From the NCBI RefSeq assembly GCF_012317385.1, contig NZ_CP051144.1, positions 1,550,001 through 1,614,000 of the forward strand: 64,000 nucleotides of DNA. The letters run 5' to 3'. Each line of letters begins with the position of its first letter. Positions within the stretch are counted from its first letter, which is position 1. The translations under genes were made by a program, and so were the position numbers. This document shows, one piece after another, positions 52,996-61,239 of the stretch. The notes beneath the pieces were generated by a model that was given only the letters and a program-made list of their open reading frames with translations, was not told where the DNA came from and did no database searches. The DNA comes from Romboutsia sp. CE17 (GTDB taxonomy: Bacteria > Bacillota > Clostridia > Peptostreptococcales > Peptostreptococcaceae).

Positions 52996-53646
52996 TTATA
53001 TATTTATATCTTCTATAATATTTTCAATTTTAGATGTTGCTTTATTTATAGCATCTTTTCTTTCTTTTTCTGTAGTTCCAGTTCCATCTATCATTAACTC
53101 TTTTACTTTTTTTATACCTAAAGTTTTCATTATACTTGCGATATAATTTTCCCCTTTATCCATTATAGGATCCAATAACCAAGGAATATGTCCTCCTGAT
53201 GATTGTATATAGATTAATGTTCTATTTTGATTTGAAAGTAATCCCTTTGGTTTATTATTTTCAAACTCAATAGTTTTACCAACTTGAACTATACAATCTA
53301 TATACTCTTTTAGTGGTGCTGGAAATGATAAACTCCACATTGGTGATGCAATAACATATACTTGAGCACTAATAAATTGATCACATAAATCTCTTATCTT
53401 TTGTATCTCTCTTTGGTCCTTATCATTTAATTTTTTTGCATCTTCTTCTTTTATAACTGCATTTCTTCCTTCAAAATATTGGTACTCTAATCTTGGAATA
53501 TGCTCTTTATATAAATCTACTTCTTCAACTTTAAAATCTTTATGCTTTTCTAAAAATTTATTTATAAAATCTCTAGCAACAGTTTTACTGGCTGACATAT
53601 TTTCAGGTTTTGAATTTACACTTATATATAATAATTTCTTTTCCAT
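52996..53646 (-). CDS. azoR: FMN-dependent NADH-azoreductase
   Basis: This 216-aa flavodoxin-like reductase uses NADH to reduce azo bonds and quinones. FMN-binding features include the N-terminal SVNSKPENMSASKTVARDF, ASPMWSLSFPAPLKEYID and IQSSGGHIPWL. The length is typical. ATG 53646 has GGAGG upstream. It is monocistronic, ending at the terminator at 52897-52931. Confidence 0.88.
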   Translation of the reverse strand: MEKKLLYISVNSKPENMSASKTVARDFINKFLEKHKDFKVEEVDLYKEHIPRLEYQYFEGRNAVIKEEDAKKLNDKDQREIQKIRDLCDQFISAQVYVIASPMWSLSFPAPLKEYIDCIVQVGKTIEFENNKPKGLLSNQNRTLIYIQSSGGHIPWLLDPIMDKGENYIASIMKTLGIKKVKELMIDGTGTTEKERKDAINKATSKIENIIEDINI

Positions 53647-53830
53647 AGTTAATTAACCTCCGAAATAATTTATATACTTATTATTTCTAATGATTAATTA
53701 TTGTATTCATTTTATAAAAATCCTATATTAGAGTCTGCTTCAAAATTTAATAAAAAATTTTCATCGAATATCTTAGGCATAAGTGATATATATAGTTATT
53801 AGATCTAAAAATTTTGGACTTATTTATATT

Positions 53831-55057
53831 TTATTTAATTTTATATTTACTAGTTGCTATAAGTTCTTCTATAATTTTATTATTTTCTTCATCTAAATAT
53901 ATTCTGTATGTTTTTACTAAAATGCTATCTTTCTCATGCTTTTCTTCAGTTTTTATATATAACTTTTGTCTATCATCTTTACACCCGTAGATTCTAGATG
54001 TTATTGAACCATTTCCTACTATATTATAAATATATATAGGATGTGCAAAAGTATTTTTTAATTTTAAATCTGTATATCCATATGAAACACTAGCATCCCT
54101 TCCCCTTGGTACATACCTTGACTGTATTGTATGATTATGAACTTCTTCTATACCTACACCCGCTAATAATGCTGCATTATAAATAGTTGTAGATACTTGA
54201 CATACACCTCCACCTTCACCATTTACAAACTTTCCTCCTACTATAACTTTTGCTGTTTTATATCCATTAACCCAAGTTCTTGCTCCTGTAGCCTTATTAT
54301 ATGAAAATATATCTTTTGGCATTATTAATTTTCCACTTGTACTTTCTCCTGCAACATGAATATTATTTCCTCTAGAACTACTGTCATTAAAAGATGTACT
54401 AAATTGACCTAATACGGTATTTATTGACTCTACATCTTCAGTTGTTATAGTAGGTTTAACTATTTTTACTGGAAGATTTAAATCTTTTATATTTTTATTA
54501 TTAATCATATTGTATATTTCTTCTTTGAGCTTTATCACATCTACCTCTTTACCTTCTTTAGAAGGTGTTCTAACAATTTCTCCATATCCTTTTATTTCAA
54601 AATTGGCTTGTGTTACATCTACATCTATCTCTTTACATATAGATTCTATTATTTCACTTAACTTTATTTCATTATAAGTAGCATTTAACTTTATATTATA
54701 ATTTTTATTAAAAGTTAATCCTATTTTCCTTTTTAAATTTTCTAAGTTATCATTGCTATTAGTATACTTATATGCCTCTTTTAAAGATTTATCTATATTA
54801 TAATCTAGACTAATCTCTTCTGGATATATAGTCCATTTTTTATCTTCATAACTTATACCTATAGGTTTAACCTTATAATACTTATTTATTTCATTTAATG
54901 CTTCATTATAATTCATACCACCTACATCTATACCCTGGATTTTTATATTATTAAATATCTTTTCACTTTTATTATCATACCCTTTACCTATGCCTAATAA
55001 AAAAAACATAATAAGGCATATATAAATTAAACGAGATAATTTTCTATATTTAACCAT
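53831..55057 (-). CDS. VanW-family protein with PG-binding domain
   Basis: This 408-aa membrane-anchored protein has one N-terminal helix (residues 9-26), a PG_binding_4-like region (residues about 30-210, with two repeats) and a VanW domain (about 215-350) carrying SGKLIMPKDIFSYNKATG and GEGGGVCQVSTTIYNAAL. A C-terminal beta domain follows. VanW proteins occur in vancomycin resistance clusters, but their biochemical role is unknown; this one stands alone and is likely a wall-associated chromosomal homologue. The ATG at 55057 has a GGAG-type site. Confidence 0.88.
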   Translation of the reverse strand: MVKYRKLSRLIYICLIMFFLLGIGKGYDNKSEKIFNNIKIQGIDVGGMNYNEALNEINKYYKVKPIGISYEDKKWTIYPEEISLDYNIDKSLKEAYKYTNSNDNLENLKRKIGLTFNKNYNIKLNATYNEIKLSEIIESICKEIDVDVTQANFEIKGYGEIVRTPSKEGKEVDVIKLKEEIYNMINNKNIKDLNLPVKIVKPTITTEDVESINTVLGQFSTSFNDSSSRGNNIHVAGESTSGKLIMPKDIFSYNKATGARTWVNGYKTAKVIVGGKFVNGEGGGVCQVSTTIYNAALLAGVGIEEVHNHTIQSRYVPRGRDASVSYGYTDLKLKNTFAHPIYIYNIVGNGSITSRIYGCKDDRQKLYIKTEEKHEKDSILVKTYRIYLDEENNKIIEELIATSKYKIK

Positions 55058-55208
55058 ATTTTACTCCTTATTTTTTAATTTATATTTATATTTTCCTATT
55101 AATAATTTTATATTCTACCTTAAGTATTACATAGAAAATGTATATATATTTTTATAATGCAAATACTTTTATTGAGTATATTTTACGTATTAAATATGGA
55201 GGTAATTT

Positions 55209-55394
55209 ATGAAAAACGCTAAAGATGAATTAAAAGATGCATTTGCTCAACTTCAAAGTGCTCAAAGTTGTTTAAATCATGCTTTAAAAAATGTAGAAAA
55301 GCAAAATAATAAATATCAAATAGAAAATACAATGACCTTCGTTAAAGAAGCTGTTTTTGCAGCTAGTAATGCTATTGCAAATTACCAAGATTAA
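55209..55394 (+). CDS. Small helical protein, 61 aa
   Basis: This 61-aa protein has a strong GGAGG site before ATG 55209 and a terminator after the stop, so it is real. It is predicted as two amphipathic helices (DELKDAFAQLQSAQSCLNHA and TFVKEAVFAASNAIANYQ) that could form a helical hairpin. It contains one Cys and no membrane segment. It resembles small conserved proteins of clostridia with no known role. The preceding region has a weak promoter. Confidence 0.7.
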   Translation: MKNAKDELKDAFAQLQSAQSCLNHALKNVEKQNNKYQIENTMTFVKEAVFAASNAIANYQD

Positions 55395-55418
55395 TTTATA
55401 TTATTCTCTAAATTTTTT

Positions 55419-55446
55419 AAGACTTAGACTTCTAAGTCTTTTTTTC
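55419..55446 (+). terminator. Terminator of the small helical protein gene
   Basis: AAGACTTAGA and TCTAAGTCTT pair tightly and are followed by seven T residues. Confidence 0.85.
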
Positions 55447-55552
55447 TTACCTTTTTTCAAATCGTTTTCCTATTTTTGTATTTTAAATTTAAATTCTATT
55501 ATTTTTTCGATAAAAAACGACTTTTTACACTTTAATTTTCTTAAGTTTATGT

Positions 55553-55677
55553 TATAATATCTTATACTTATTTTTAGAAAACATATACACTATATAAAGT
55601 ATATGCCTAGGTTACATACCTATTTTTATATAAATTACTTCATGGGGTTATATCCTATGAGATTTGGAGGTGCTTAA
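55553..55677 (+). promoter_or_regulatory. Promoter and structured leader of the GNAT gene
   Basis: A TATAAT at 55553-55558 is followed by a leader of about 110 bases. Two short hairpins are possible: AGGT/ACCT near 55610-55622, and CATGGG/CCTATG near 55652-55670 just before the ribosome binding site. No known riboswitch class is recognised. Confidence 0.35.
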
Positions 55678-56271
55678 TTGATAAAATCTATACAATTATC
55701 TAAATTTAATGGGAATCCTTGCGAAAATTTATTAGGTAATATTTGTTATATAACTAAAGATAAATTTGAGGACGTTATTAATTTATTCAATAGAGTAAAT
55801 AGCTCTATGGACAATAAAAGTTGGCTAAAGTCTCGTGATGTAGATTATTTGCAAGGTGTTTTAGATAAAAATGGTTTTATTGTTGGATGTTATATAGAAG
55901 ATACCTTAGTAGCTTCTGCTTTATGTGAAGCTCCACAAGGTGAATATAAAGATATGCTTATTGAAATAGGTATGAATGAATATGAAATAGAAAATACTTT
56001 TATTTCTGGATTTGTTATGGTTGATCCATTTTACCGTGGAAATGCTCTACACCGTACACTATTAGAAACTAGAATAGATTTATCTATAAAAAAAGGTATT
56101 AAAAATATCGTAACAGTTGTTAACTCACAAAATATATATAGCCTAAATACAATCTTAAATTTAGGATTTGAAATTAAACTTGAAAAAGAAAATGAAGACG
56201 GAATTATAAGATATGTACTATACAAAAATTTAGAAAATATACCTTCTACAACAATAGAAATCACCGCTTAA
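55678..56271 (+). CDS. GNAT-family N-acetyltransferase
   Basis: This 197-aa acetyltransferase has the acetyl-CoA loop in FVMVDPFYRGNALHRTLLET (motif A, R/Q-x-x-G-x-A) and a C-terminal motif B (VVNSQNIYSLNTILNLGFE). The N-terminal 45 residues are less conserved. Translation starts at TTG 55678, nine bases after GGAGG. Substrate is unknown. The terminator overlaps the stop codon. Confidence 0.8.
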   Translation: MIKSIQLSKFNGNPCENLLGNICYITKDKFEDVINLFNRVNSSMDNKSWLKSRDVDYLQGVLDKNGFIVGCYIEDTLVASALCEAPQGEYKDMLIEIGMNEYEIENTFISGFVMVDPFYRGNALHRTLLETRIDLSIKKGIKNIVTVVNSQNIYSLNTILNLGFEIKLEKENEDGIIRYVLYKNLENIPSTTIEITA

Positions 56272-56292
56272 AAATAGGCAGTGATTTCTTTT
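56257..56292 (+). terminator. Terminator of the GNAT gene
   Basis: GAAATCAC and GTGATTTC pair with an inner GC/GC step and are followed by TTTT. Confidence 0.75.
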
Positions 56293-56330
56293 AAAAGTTA
56301 CAATTTATTAATATTTTCAATTAGTTTTGA

Positions 56331-56382
56331 CTTATTATATTAAATACCTCTATAATTTTATAGAGGTATTTAATATAATAAG
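56331..56382. repeat. Perfect 24-bp inverted repeat ahead of the MacAB-like operon
   Basis: Two perfect 24-base arms (56331-56354 and 56359-56382) surround a four-base loop. The second arm ends in AATAAG, which runs directly into the ribosome binding site AAGGGGTGA. The stem could hide the site or serve as an operator. Confidence 0.85.
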
Positions 56383-56392
56383 GGGTGAATAT

Positions 56393-57463
56393 ATGTCGTT
56401 TAAAGAGAAATTAAAAAACAAAAAATCTAGTATTTTTATTGTAATAACTATTGTTATACTTATTATTATAGGTATTTATGCTTTTAATAAATATTCTCAT
56501 AATAATGTTGATAACGCTGAGGCTGAATCTTATATAGAAACCTATATTATTCCAGAAAGTGAAAAGGTATTCATTAACGGTATTGTAATTCCTAAAGATT
56601 CAAAAGACTTTACTTTGTCAGCAGATGAAGAAATAGTTGACATAAAAGTAAAAAATGGTCAATCAATAAAAAAAGGAGCTATACTGTATACTTGTAAAAA
56701 TCAATCTATAATAGATGAAATAAGTGAGTTAAAATTACAACTTTCTCATTTAAATTCATCTCAGGATTATGATGATCCTTCAATTAGTTTGGAAATAGAC
56801 AAACTAAATTCTCAAATTAAAGCTTTAAATGAAAAAGCATACACAAAAATTTATGCTCCTTTTGAGGGTAAAGTATTTTTAAATCAAGATTCAGAAGAAT
56901 CTAGCTCACTAATGACTCTTCAAACTAATGAATTTTACATGCAAGGAAAAGCTAGTGAGCAAGATTTGGCTAAAATAAAAATTGATCAAACAGCTAAGGT
57001 ATTAGTATTTTCAACTAATCAGGAATTAATGGGTAGAATTAGCTTTATATCAGAACGACCTACAAGCAACTCATCTGATGAATATCAACAACAATCTAGC
57101 TTATCATATTACGATATAAATATTACTTTTGATAGTCAAGAAGGATTAATCAACGGATTTCACGTTCAGGCATCTATTAAGTTAGATAATACTTATACTA
57201 AAATACCACTTTCATCAATATTGAAATCTGAAGATACCTCTTATGTTTTTAAAGATTTAGATGGAGTATTAAAAAAACAAGTAATCGAAATAGACAGTCA
57301 AACTGAAGAGTTTGCAGTAGTAAAATCTGGATTAAAAGAAAATGATATTATTATAAAAAACCCTACTAAAGAAATGCAAGAAGGTCAATCTATATCAAAC
57401 TATGGAAATATAAATAATAGTGAATCTAATATTAATGATAATAATTTAGAAGGTGAAATATAA
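56393..57463 (+). CDS. MacA-like periplasmic adaptor (HlyD family) of an efflux operon
   Basis: This 356-aa membrane-fusion protein has a signal anchor at residues about 15-35. A biotinyl-lipoyl half-domain (ADEEIVDIKVKNGQSIKKG) is followed by a short coiled hairpin (residues about 105-145), the second lipoyl half (KIYAPFEGKVFLNQDSEESS) and a beta-barrel. The ATG at 56393 follows GGGGTGA; the longer frame starts inside the inverted repeat and lacks a site. It is the first gene of an operon with an ABC ATPase and a MacB-like permease. In Gram-positives such systems export peptides or lipids; substrate unknown. Confidence 0.88.
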   Translation: MSFKEKLKNKKSSIFIVITIVILIIIGIYAFNKYSHNNVDNAEAESYIETYIIPESEKVFINGIVIPKDSKDFTLSADEEIVDIKVKNGQSIKKGAILYTCKNQSIIDEISELKLQLSHLNSSQDYDDPSISLEIDKLNSQIKALNEKAYTKIYAPFEGKVFLNQDSEESSSLMTLQTNEFYMQGKASEQDLAKIKIDQTAKVLVFSTNQELMGRISFISERPTSNSSDEYQQQSSLSYYDINITFDSQEGLINGFHVQASIKLDNTYTKIPLSSILKSEDTSYVFKDLDGVLKKQVIEIDSQTEEFAVVKSGLKENDIIIKNPTKEMQEGQSISNYGNINNSESNINDNNLEGEI

Positions 57464-57464
57464 G

Positions 57465-58154
57465 TTGTCTAGCATAATAAAACTAAAAAATATAAATAAA
57501 TACTATAAAGTAGGGAAAGAAAAAGTGCAAATTTTAAAAAGCTTAGATTTAAATATTCTAAAAGGTGAATTTGTAATGATTATGGGAAAATCAGGTAGTG
57601 GTAAAACAACCTTGCTTAATATACTTGGTTTTTTAGATAAGTTTGATGATGGAGAATACATTTTTAATAACGAAGATGTAAGTAAACTTTCAGAAAATCA
57701 ACGCTCTGTTTTTAGAAATGAAAATATAGGATTTATTTTTCAACAGTTTAACTTAATAGAAACATTAAACATATACAAAAATGTAGAATTACCATTAATT
57801 TATAGTAAAGAGTCTAATAGAAAAAAAAATAAATCTATAATTGAAAAAAGTCTTTCATCAGTAGGACTTTTAGATAAGATTAATCAATTTCCACTTCAAC
57901 TTTCAGGTGGACAACAACAACGTATAGCAATTGCTAGAGCTTTAGTTAACAACCCTCAAATAATATTTGCTGATGAACCTACTGGGGCTTTAGATAGCGA
58001 AACTAGTGAGGAAATAATGAAGTTATTAAAAGAGCTAAATGATAATGGAAAAACTATTATCATGGTTACTCATGACCAAGATTTAACTAAATATGCAACA
58101 AGGGTTATAACTCTAAAAGATGGTTCATTCATTTCATCGGAGGTACCTGTATGA
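57465..58154 (+). CDS. MacB-type ABC transporter ATPase
   Basis: This 229-aa ATPase has Walker A GKSGSGKTTLL, signature LSGGQQQRIAIARAL and Walker B IIFADEPTGALDS. A TTG at 57465 is chosen because AAGGTGAAATATAAG precedes it; a GTG at 57453 abuts the site and is less likely. It overlaps the permease gene by four bases. It belongs to the LolD/MacB-type group that pairs with FtsX-fold permeases. Confidence 0.92.
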   Translation: MSSIIKLKNINKYYKVGKEKVQILKSLDLNILKGEFVMIMGKSGSGKTTLLNILGFLDKFDDGEYIFNNEDVSKLSENQRSVFRNENIGFIFQQFNLIETLNIYKNVELPLIYSKESNRKKNKSIIEKSLSSVGLLDKINQFPLQLSGGQQQRIAIARALVNNPQIIFADEPTGALDSETSEEIMKLLKELNDNGKTIIMVTHDQDLTKYATRVITLKDGSFISSEVPV

Positions 58155-59392
58155 ATTTAATAAAAAATGCATTAGTAAATATAAAAGGACATAAATTACG
58201 TGTTATTATGGCATTAATTTGGATTATTATAGGTATAACATTAGTTATATTAATAAGCTCAATAGGAAATGGACTTAAAGAAGAAGTAAATAAAGCAGTT
58301 AATAATGTAGGCCCTAATAAAGCTACTATAAACTTTGAATCTTCAAATACATATATGGATGAGTTTAATATATTCCTATCTCCATTTGCTTATAAAGACC
58401 TTGAAGAGCTTTCATTTATTGAAGGTGTAGAAAAAATAGGACCTTCTAACAGTGGTATTGATGAAAATATAATTTATTCTTTCGATGCTTATTTTGATAA
58501 AAAAATGACTTATATTGATGTATCACCAATAAAAGATGAATCAAATATATCCGCTTTATTTGGCAGAAGCTTTTCTTTAGATGATGAAAATAGAGATGTG
58601 GTTATGATTACTCTACAAAATGCAAGTGAGTTGTTTGATTCTCCTGAAAATGCCATAGGACGTGGAATAACCATAGGTGGTTATATATTTGAGGTAATAG
58701 GTGTACTTGATGAATCAGTTAATATGAATGAAGAAGTAAGTGATATTAATTATGATGACTTTTATTATATGCCTACTTCTTACATGCCTAATAAGGCATT
58801 TGAAAAGCTCTCAAAACAATATGATAATACAACTGAGATATATGCCTTAGATGTGGTTGCTTCTAAAAACTACGATGTTTTTGAAGTTACTAATAAAGTC
58901 ATCGAAAGATTAAATGAGCTTCATCCTAACATAGAAGGACGTTATCTTGCAGAAGATCTATCATATCAGGCTGAAGCTCAGATGTATGAACTTGAAAGTA
59001 TTACTTCTAGTATTAATAAAGTTGTAATATTAATAACATTTATTTCTCTATTTGTAGGTGGAATAGGTGTTATGAATGTAATGTATGTGTCTGTTATGGA
59101 AAGACAAAGAGAAATAGGTATAAGAAGAGCTATTGGTGCTAAACCTAGATCTATTTTAATCCAATTTTTAATTGAAAGTGTATTTATAACTTTAATTGGA
59201 GGTATATTGGGTATTATAGTTGGACTTATTACAACTAAATACATAGATAATTATCTCCCATTTAAATCAATACTTAACCTAAATAGTATTTTATTTGCTA
59301 GTTTAACAACCATTTTAGTAGGTATAATATTTGGAATAGTTCCTGCATTTAAAGCTTCTAAATTAGATCCTATTAAAGCAATATATAAGTAA
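58151..59392 (+). CDS. MacB-like ABC permease (FtsX fold)
   Basis: This 413-aa permease has an N-terminal helix (residues about 17-38), a large extracellular MacB_PCD domain (about 40-270) and three C-terminal helices (about 285-310, 335-358 and 372-398). The loop MERQREIGIRRAIGAKPRSI is conserved in the FtsX family. The start overlaps the ATPase by four bases. With the adaptor it forms a MacAB-like exporter for hydrophobic peptides or antibiotics, which is inference. Confidence 0.92.
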   Translation: MNLIKNALVNIKGHKLRVIMALIWIIIGITLVILISSIGNGLKEEVNKAVNNVGPNKATINFESSNTYMDEFNIFLSPFAYKDLEELSFIEGVEKIGPSNSGIDENIIYSFDAYFDKKMTYIDVSPIKDESNISALFGRSFSLDDENRDVVMITLQNASELFDSPENAIGRGITIGGYIFEVIGVLDESVNMNEEVSDINYDDFYYMPTSYMPNKAFEKLSKQYDNTTEIYALDVVASKNYDVFEVTNKVIERLNELHPNIEGRYLAEDLSYQAEAQMYELESITSSINKVVILITFISLFVGGIGVMNVMYVSVMERQREIGIRRAIGAKPRSILIQFLIESVFITLIGGILGIIVGLITTKYIDNYLPFKSILNLNSILFASLTTILVGIIFGIVPAFKASKLDPIKAIYK

Positions 59393-59472
59393 AATTTTAT
59401 TTCATACAATTCCTACATATGTTATAACATTGTCTTTTGAGCTAAAGGAAGTCTTACTTCTTTAGTTTATAT

Positions 59473-59509
59473 AAAAAAGGAGTATTTCAAGTTGAAATAC
59501 TCCTTTTTG
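59473..59509. terminator. Bidirectional terminator
   Basis: AAAAAAGGAGTATTTCA and TGAAATACTCCTTTTT form a long stem between convergent genes. Confidence 0.85.
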
Positions 59510-59521
59510 AACAAATTTATA

Positions 59522-60067
59522 TTATTTTTGGAAGTGTCTTTCTAATAATCCTAAGAATGCTTTACCATGTCTTGCTTCATCTTTACACATTTCATGAACT
59601 GTATCATGTATAGCGTCAAGACCTAATTCCTTAGCTTTCTTAGCTAACTTTAATTTTCCATCAGTTGCTCCATATTCTGCTTCAACTCTAACTCTTAAGT
59701 TTTCTTTAGTATCAGCTACAACTACTTCTCCTAATAATTCTGCAAACTTAGCAGCATGTTCTGCTTCTTCAAAAGCTATTCTCTTATATGCTTCTGCAAC
59801 TTCTGGGTATCCTTCTCTATCTGCTTGACGGCTCATTGCTAAGTACATACCTACTTCTGTACATTCTCCAACGAAATTAGCTCTTAATCCTTCTATTATT
59901 TCTTCATCTACACCTTGAGCTACACCTATTCTATGCTCATCAGCCCATTTTAATTCTCCTGACATTTCTTCAAACTTATCAGCTCCAACTTTACATACTG
60001 GACATACTTCTGGTGCACTTTCTCCTTCATGTATATATCCACATATTACACATACAAACTTCTTCAT
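59522..60067 (-). CDS. Reverse rubrerythrin, copy 1
   Basis: This 181-aa protein detoxifies peroxide and oxygen. The N-terminal rubredoxin domain (residues 1-38) binds iron with [10 protein letters not shown] and [10 protein letters not shown] four-helix ferritin-like diiron domain follows, with ExxH motifs in [10 protein letters not shown] and [10 protein letters not shown]. This order is the reverse of classical rubrerythrin. The start at 60067 follows GGAGGAG. A sigma-B-type promoter precedes it. It is nearly identical to copy 2, differing at I8V, L38M and the C-terminus. Confidence 0.94.
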   Translation of the reverse strand: MKKFVCVICGYIHEGESAPEVCPVCKVGADKFEEMSGELKWADEHRIGVAQGVDEEIIEGLRANFVGECTEVGMYLAMSRQADREGYPEVAEAYKRIAFEEAEHAAKFAELLGEVVVADTKENLRVRVEAEYGATDGKLKLAKKAKELGLDAIHDTVHEMCKDEARHGKAFLGLLERHFQK

Positions 60068-60147
60068 AATCTTATTCTCCTCCTAATTTTTAAATTATAT
60101 ATAATTCCAACAAATTTTTGTTTTCTACTTTTTAAGATAGTAAATAT

Positions 60148-60172
60148 ATACCCGTGAATTTTTACATTAAAC
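60148..60172 (-). promoter_or_regulatory. Sigma-B-type promoter of rubrerythrin copy 1
   Basis: On the minus strand GTTTAA (60172-60167), 13 bases and GGGTAT (60153-60148) match the sigma-B consensus GTTTAA-N12-14-GGGTAT. Start codon lies about 80 bases downstream. Confidence 0.75.
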
Positions 60173-60308
60173 AATTTTTTTATTATTTTTTATAAATTAA
60201 TTATCTTACAAAATACTAAAACAAAATATACTTAATAATCAAATATATGACTACAATTATTTATTAGTATTTTTTCTACTCATATATTTTCCTCACTCTC
60301 ATAAATTC

Positions 60309-60344
60309 AAAAAACCTTAAGAAATTGTAATATCTTAAGGTTTT
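60309..60344 (-). terminator. Terminator of rubrerythrin copy 2
   Basis: AAAACCTTAAGA and TCTTAAGGTTTT form a perfect 12-bp stem. Confidence 0.85.
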
Positions 60345-60384
60345 AAAAATGTTTAATTAAATTTATATAAATAAAAGCTTATTA

Positions 60385-60936
60385 CTAGTTTTGCTTACCA
60401 AAATGTCTTTCTAATAATCCTAAGAATGCTTTACCATGTCTTGCTTCATCTTTACACATTTCATGAACTGTGTCATGTATAGCATCAAGGCCTAACTCTT
60501 TAGCTTTTTTAGCTAATTTTAATTTTCCATCAGTTGCTCCATATTCTGCTTCAACTCTTACTCTTAAGTTTTCTTTAGTGTCAGCTACAACTACTTCTCC
60601 TAATAATTCTGCAAATTTAGCAGCATGTTCTGCCTCTTCGAAAGCTATTCTCTTGTAAGCTTCTGCAACTTCTGGGTATCCTTCTCTGTCTGCCTGTCTA
60701 CTCATCGCTAAGTACATTCCTACTTCTGTGCATTCTCCAACGAAGTTAGCTCTTAATCCTTCTATTATTTCTTCATCTACACCTTGAGCTACACCTATTC
60801 TATGCTCATCAGCCCATTTCATTTCTCCTGACATTTCTTCAAATTTATCAGCTCCAACTTTACATACTGGACATACTTCTGGTGCACTTTCTCCTTCATG
60901 TATATATCCACATACTACACATACAAATTTTTTCAT
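60385..60936 (-). CDS. Reverse rubrerythrin, copy 2
   Basis: This 183-aa rubredoxin plus ferritin-like protein has the same motifs as copy 1 ([30 protein letters not shown]) and ends HFGKQN. In C. difficile, reverse rubrerythrins are sigma-B controlled and act as oxygen and peroxide reductases. The start at 60936 follows GGAGGAG. Its promoter at 61029-61053 has the same sigma-B architecture. Tandem arrangement and near identity suggest recent duplication. Confidence 0.94.
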   Translation of the reverse strand: MKKFVCVVCGYIHEGESAPEVCPVCKVGADKFEEMSGEMKWADEHRIGVAQGVDEEIIEGLRANFVGECTEVGMYLAMSRQADREGYPEVAEAYKRIAFEEAEHAAKFAELLGEVVVADTKENLRVRVEAEYGATDGKLKLAKKAKELGLDAIHDTVHEMCKDEARHGKAFLGLLERHFGKQN

Positions 60937-61028
60937 AATCTTATTCTCCTCCTAAATTTTAAATTTAACTATATATATTCCAATGTAATACTTATATCTT
61001 ATTTACTATTTATTAAGATAGTACATAT

Positions 61029-61053
61029 ATACCCGGGTCATATTAATCTAAAC
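61029..61053 (-). promoter_or_regulatory. Sigma-B-type promoter of rubrerythrin copy 2
   Basis: On the minus strand GTTTAG (61053-61048), 13 bases and GGGTAT (61034-61029). Spacing is identical to copy 1. Confidence 0.72.
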
Positions 61054-61190
61054 ATATTATTTATTATTTTTTTATAAATCATTGAATATATTTAATATAA
61101 GTTTATCCTCTTTTAATTAAGCTACTAATTTTATGCAAATTGTACAAATATTTTTAGTTATTATATACGTTGCATAGAGTATATTTTCAA

Positions 61191-61212
61191 TTTACTATTT
61201 AATTATAGTAAA
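61191..61212. promoter_or_regulatory. Operator-like palindrome before the sugar ATPase gene
   Basis: TTTACTAT and ATAGTAAA are perfect inverted repeats separated by six bases. It lies between the promoter candidate and the ribosome binding site of the ATPase gene and could bind a regulator, perhaps the PucR-like protein encoded downstream. Confidence 0.5.
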
Positions 61213-61239
61213 TAATCAATTATCAGGGGGGAATAAAAA

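Larger units (their letters stand above)
60068..60384. promoter_or_regulatory. Intergenic region with sigma-B promoter and terminator
   Basis: It holds the sigma-B-type promoter of rubrerythrin copy 1 (60148-60172) and the terminator of copy 2 (60309-60344). AT-rich sequence fills the rest and I see no gene. Confidence 0.6.
60937..61239. promoter_or_regulatory. Divergent region between rubrerythrin copy 2 and the sugar ATPase
   Basis: It contains the sigma-B-type promoter (61029-61053) on the minus strand. On the plus strand a weak TTGTAC and ATATAC pair lies near 61140-61168. A palindrome sits just before the ATPase gene. No gene is seen. Confidence 0.5.

Noticed and set aside
59522-60936. 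Assembly duplication of the rubrerythrin genes
   Set aside because: The copies differ in several codons, C-termini and flanks, so the duplication is real and not an assembly error.
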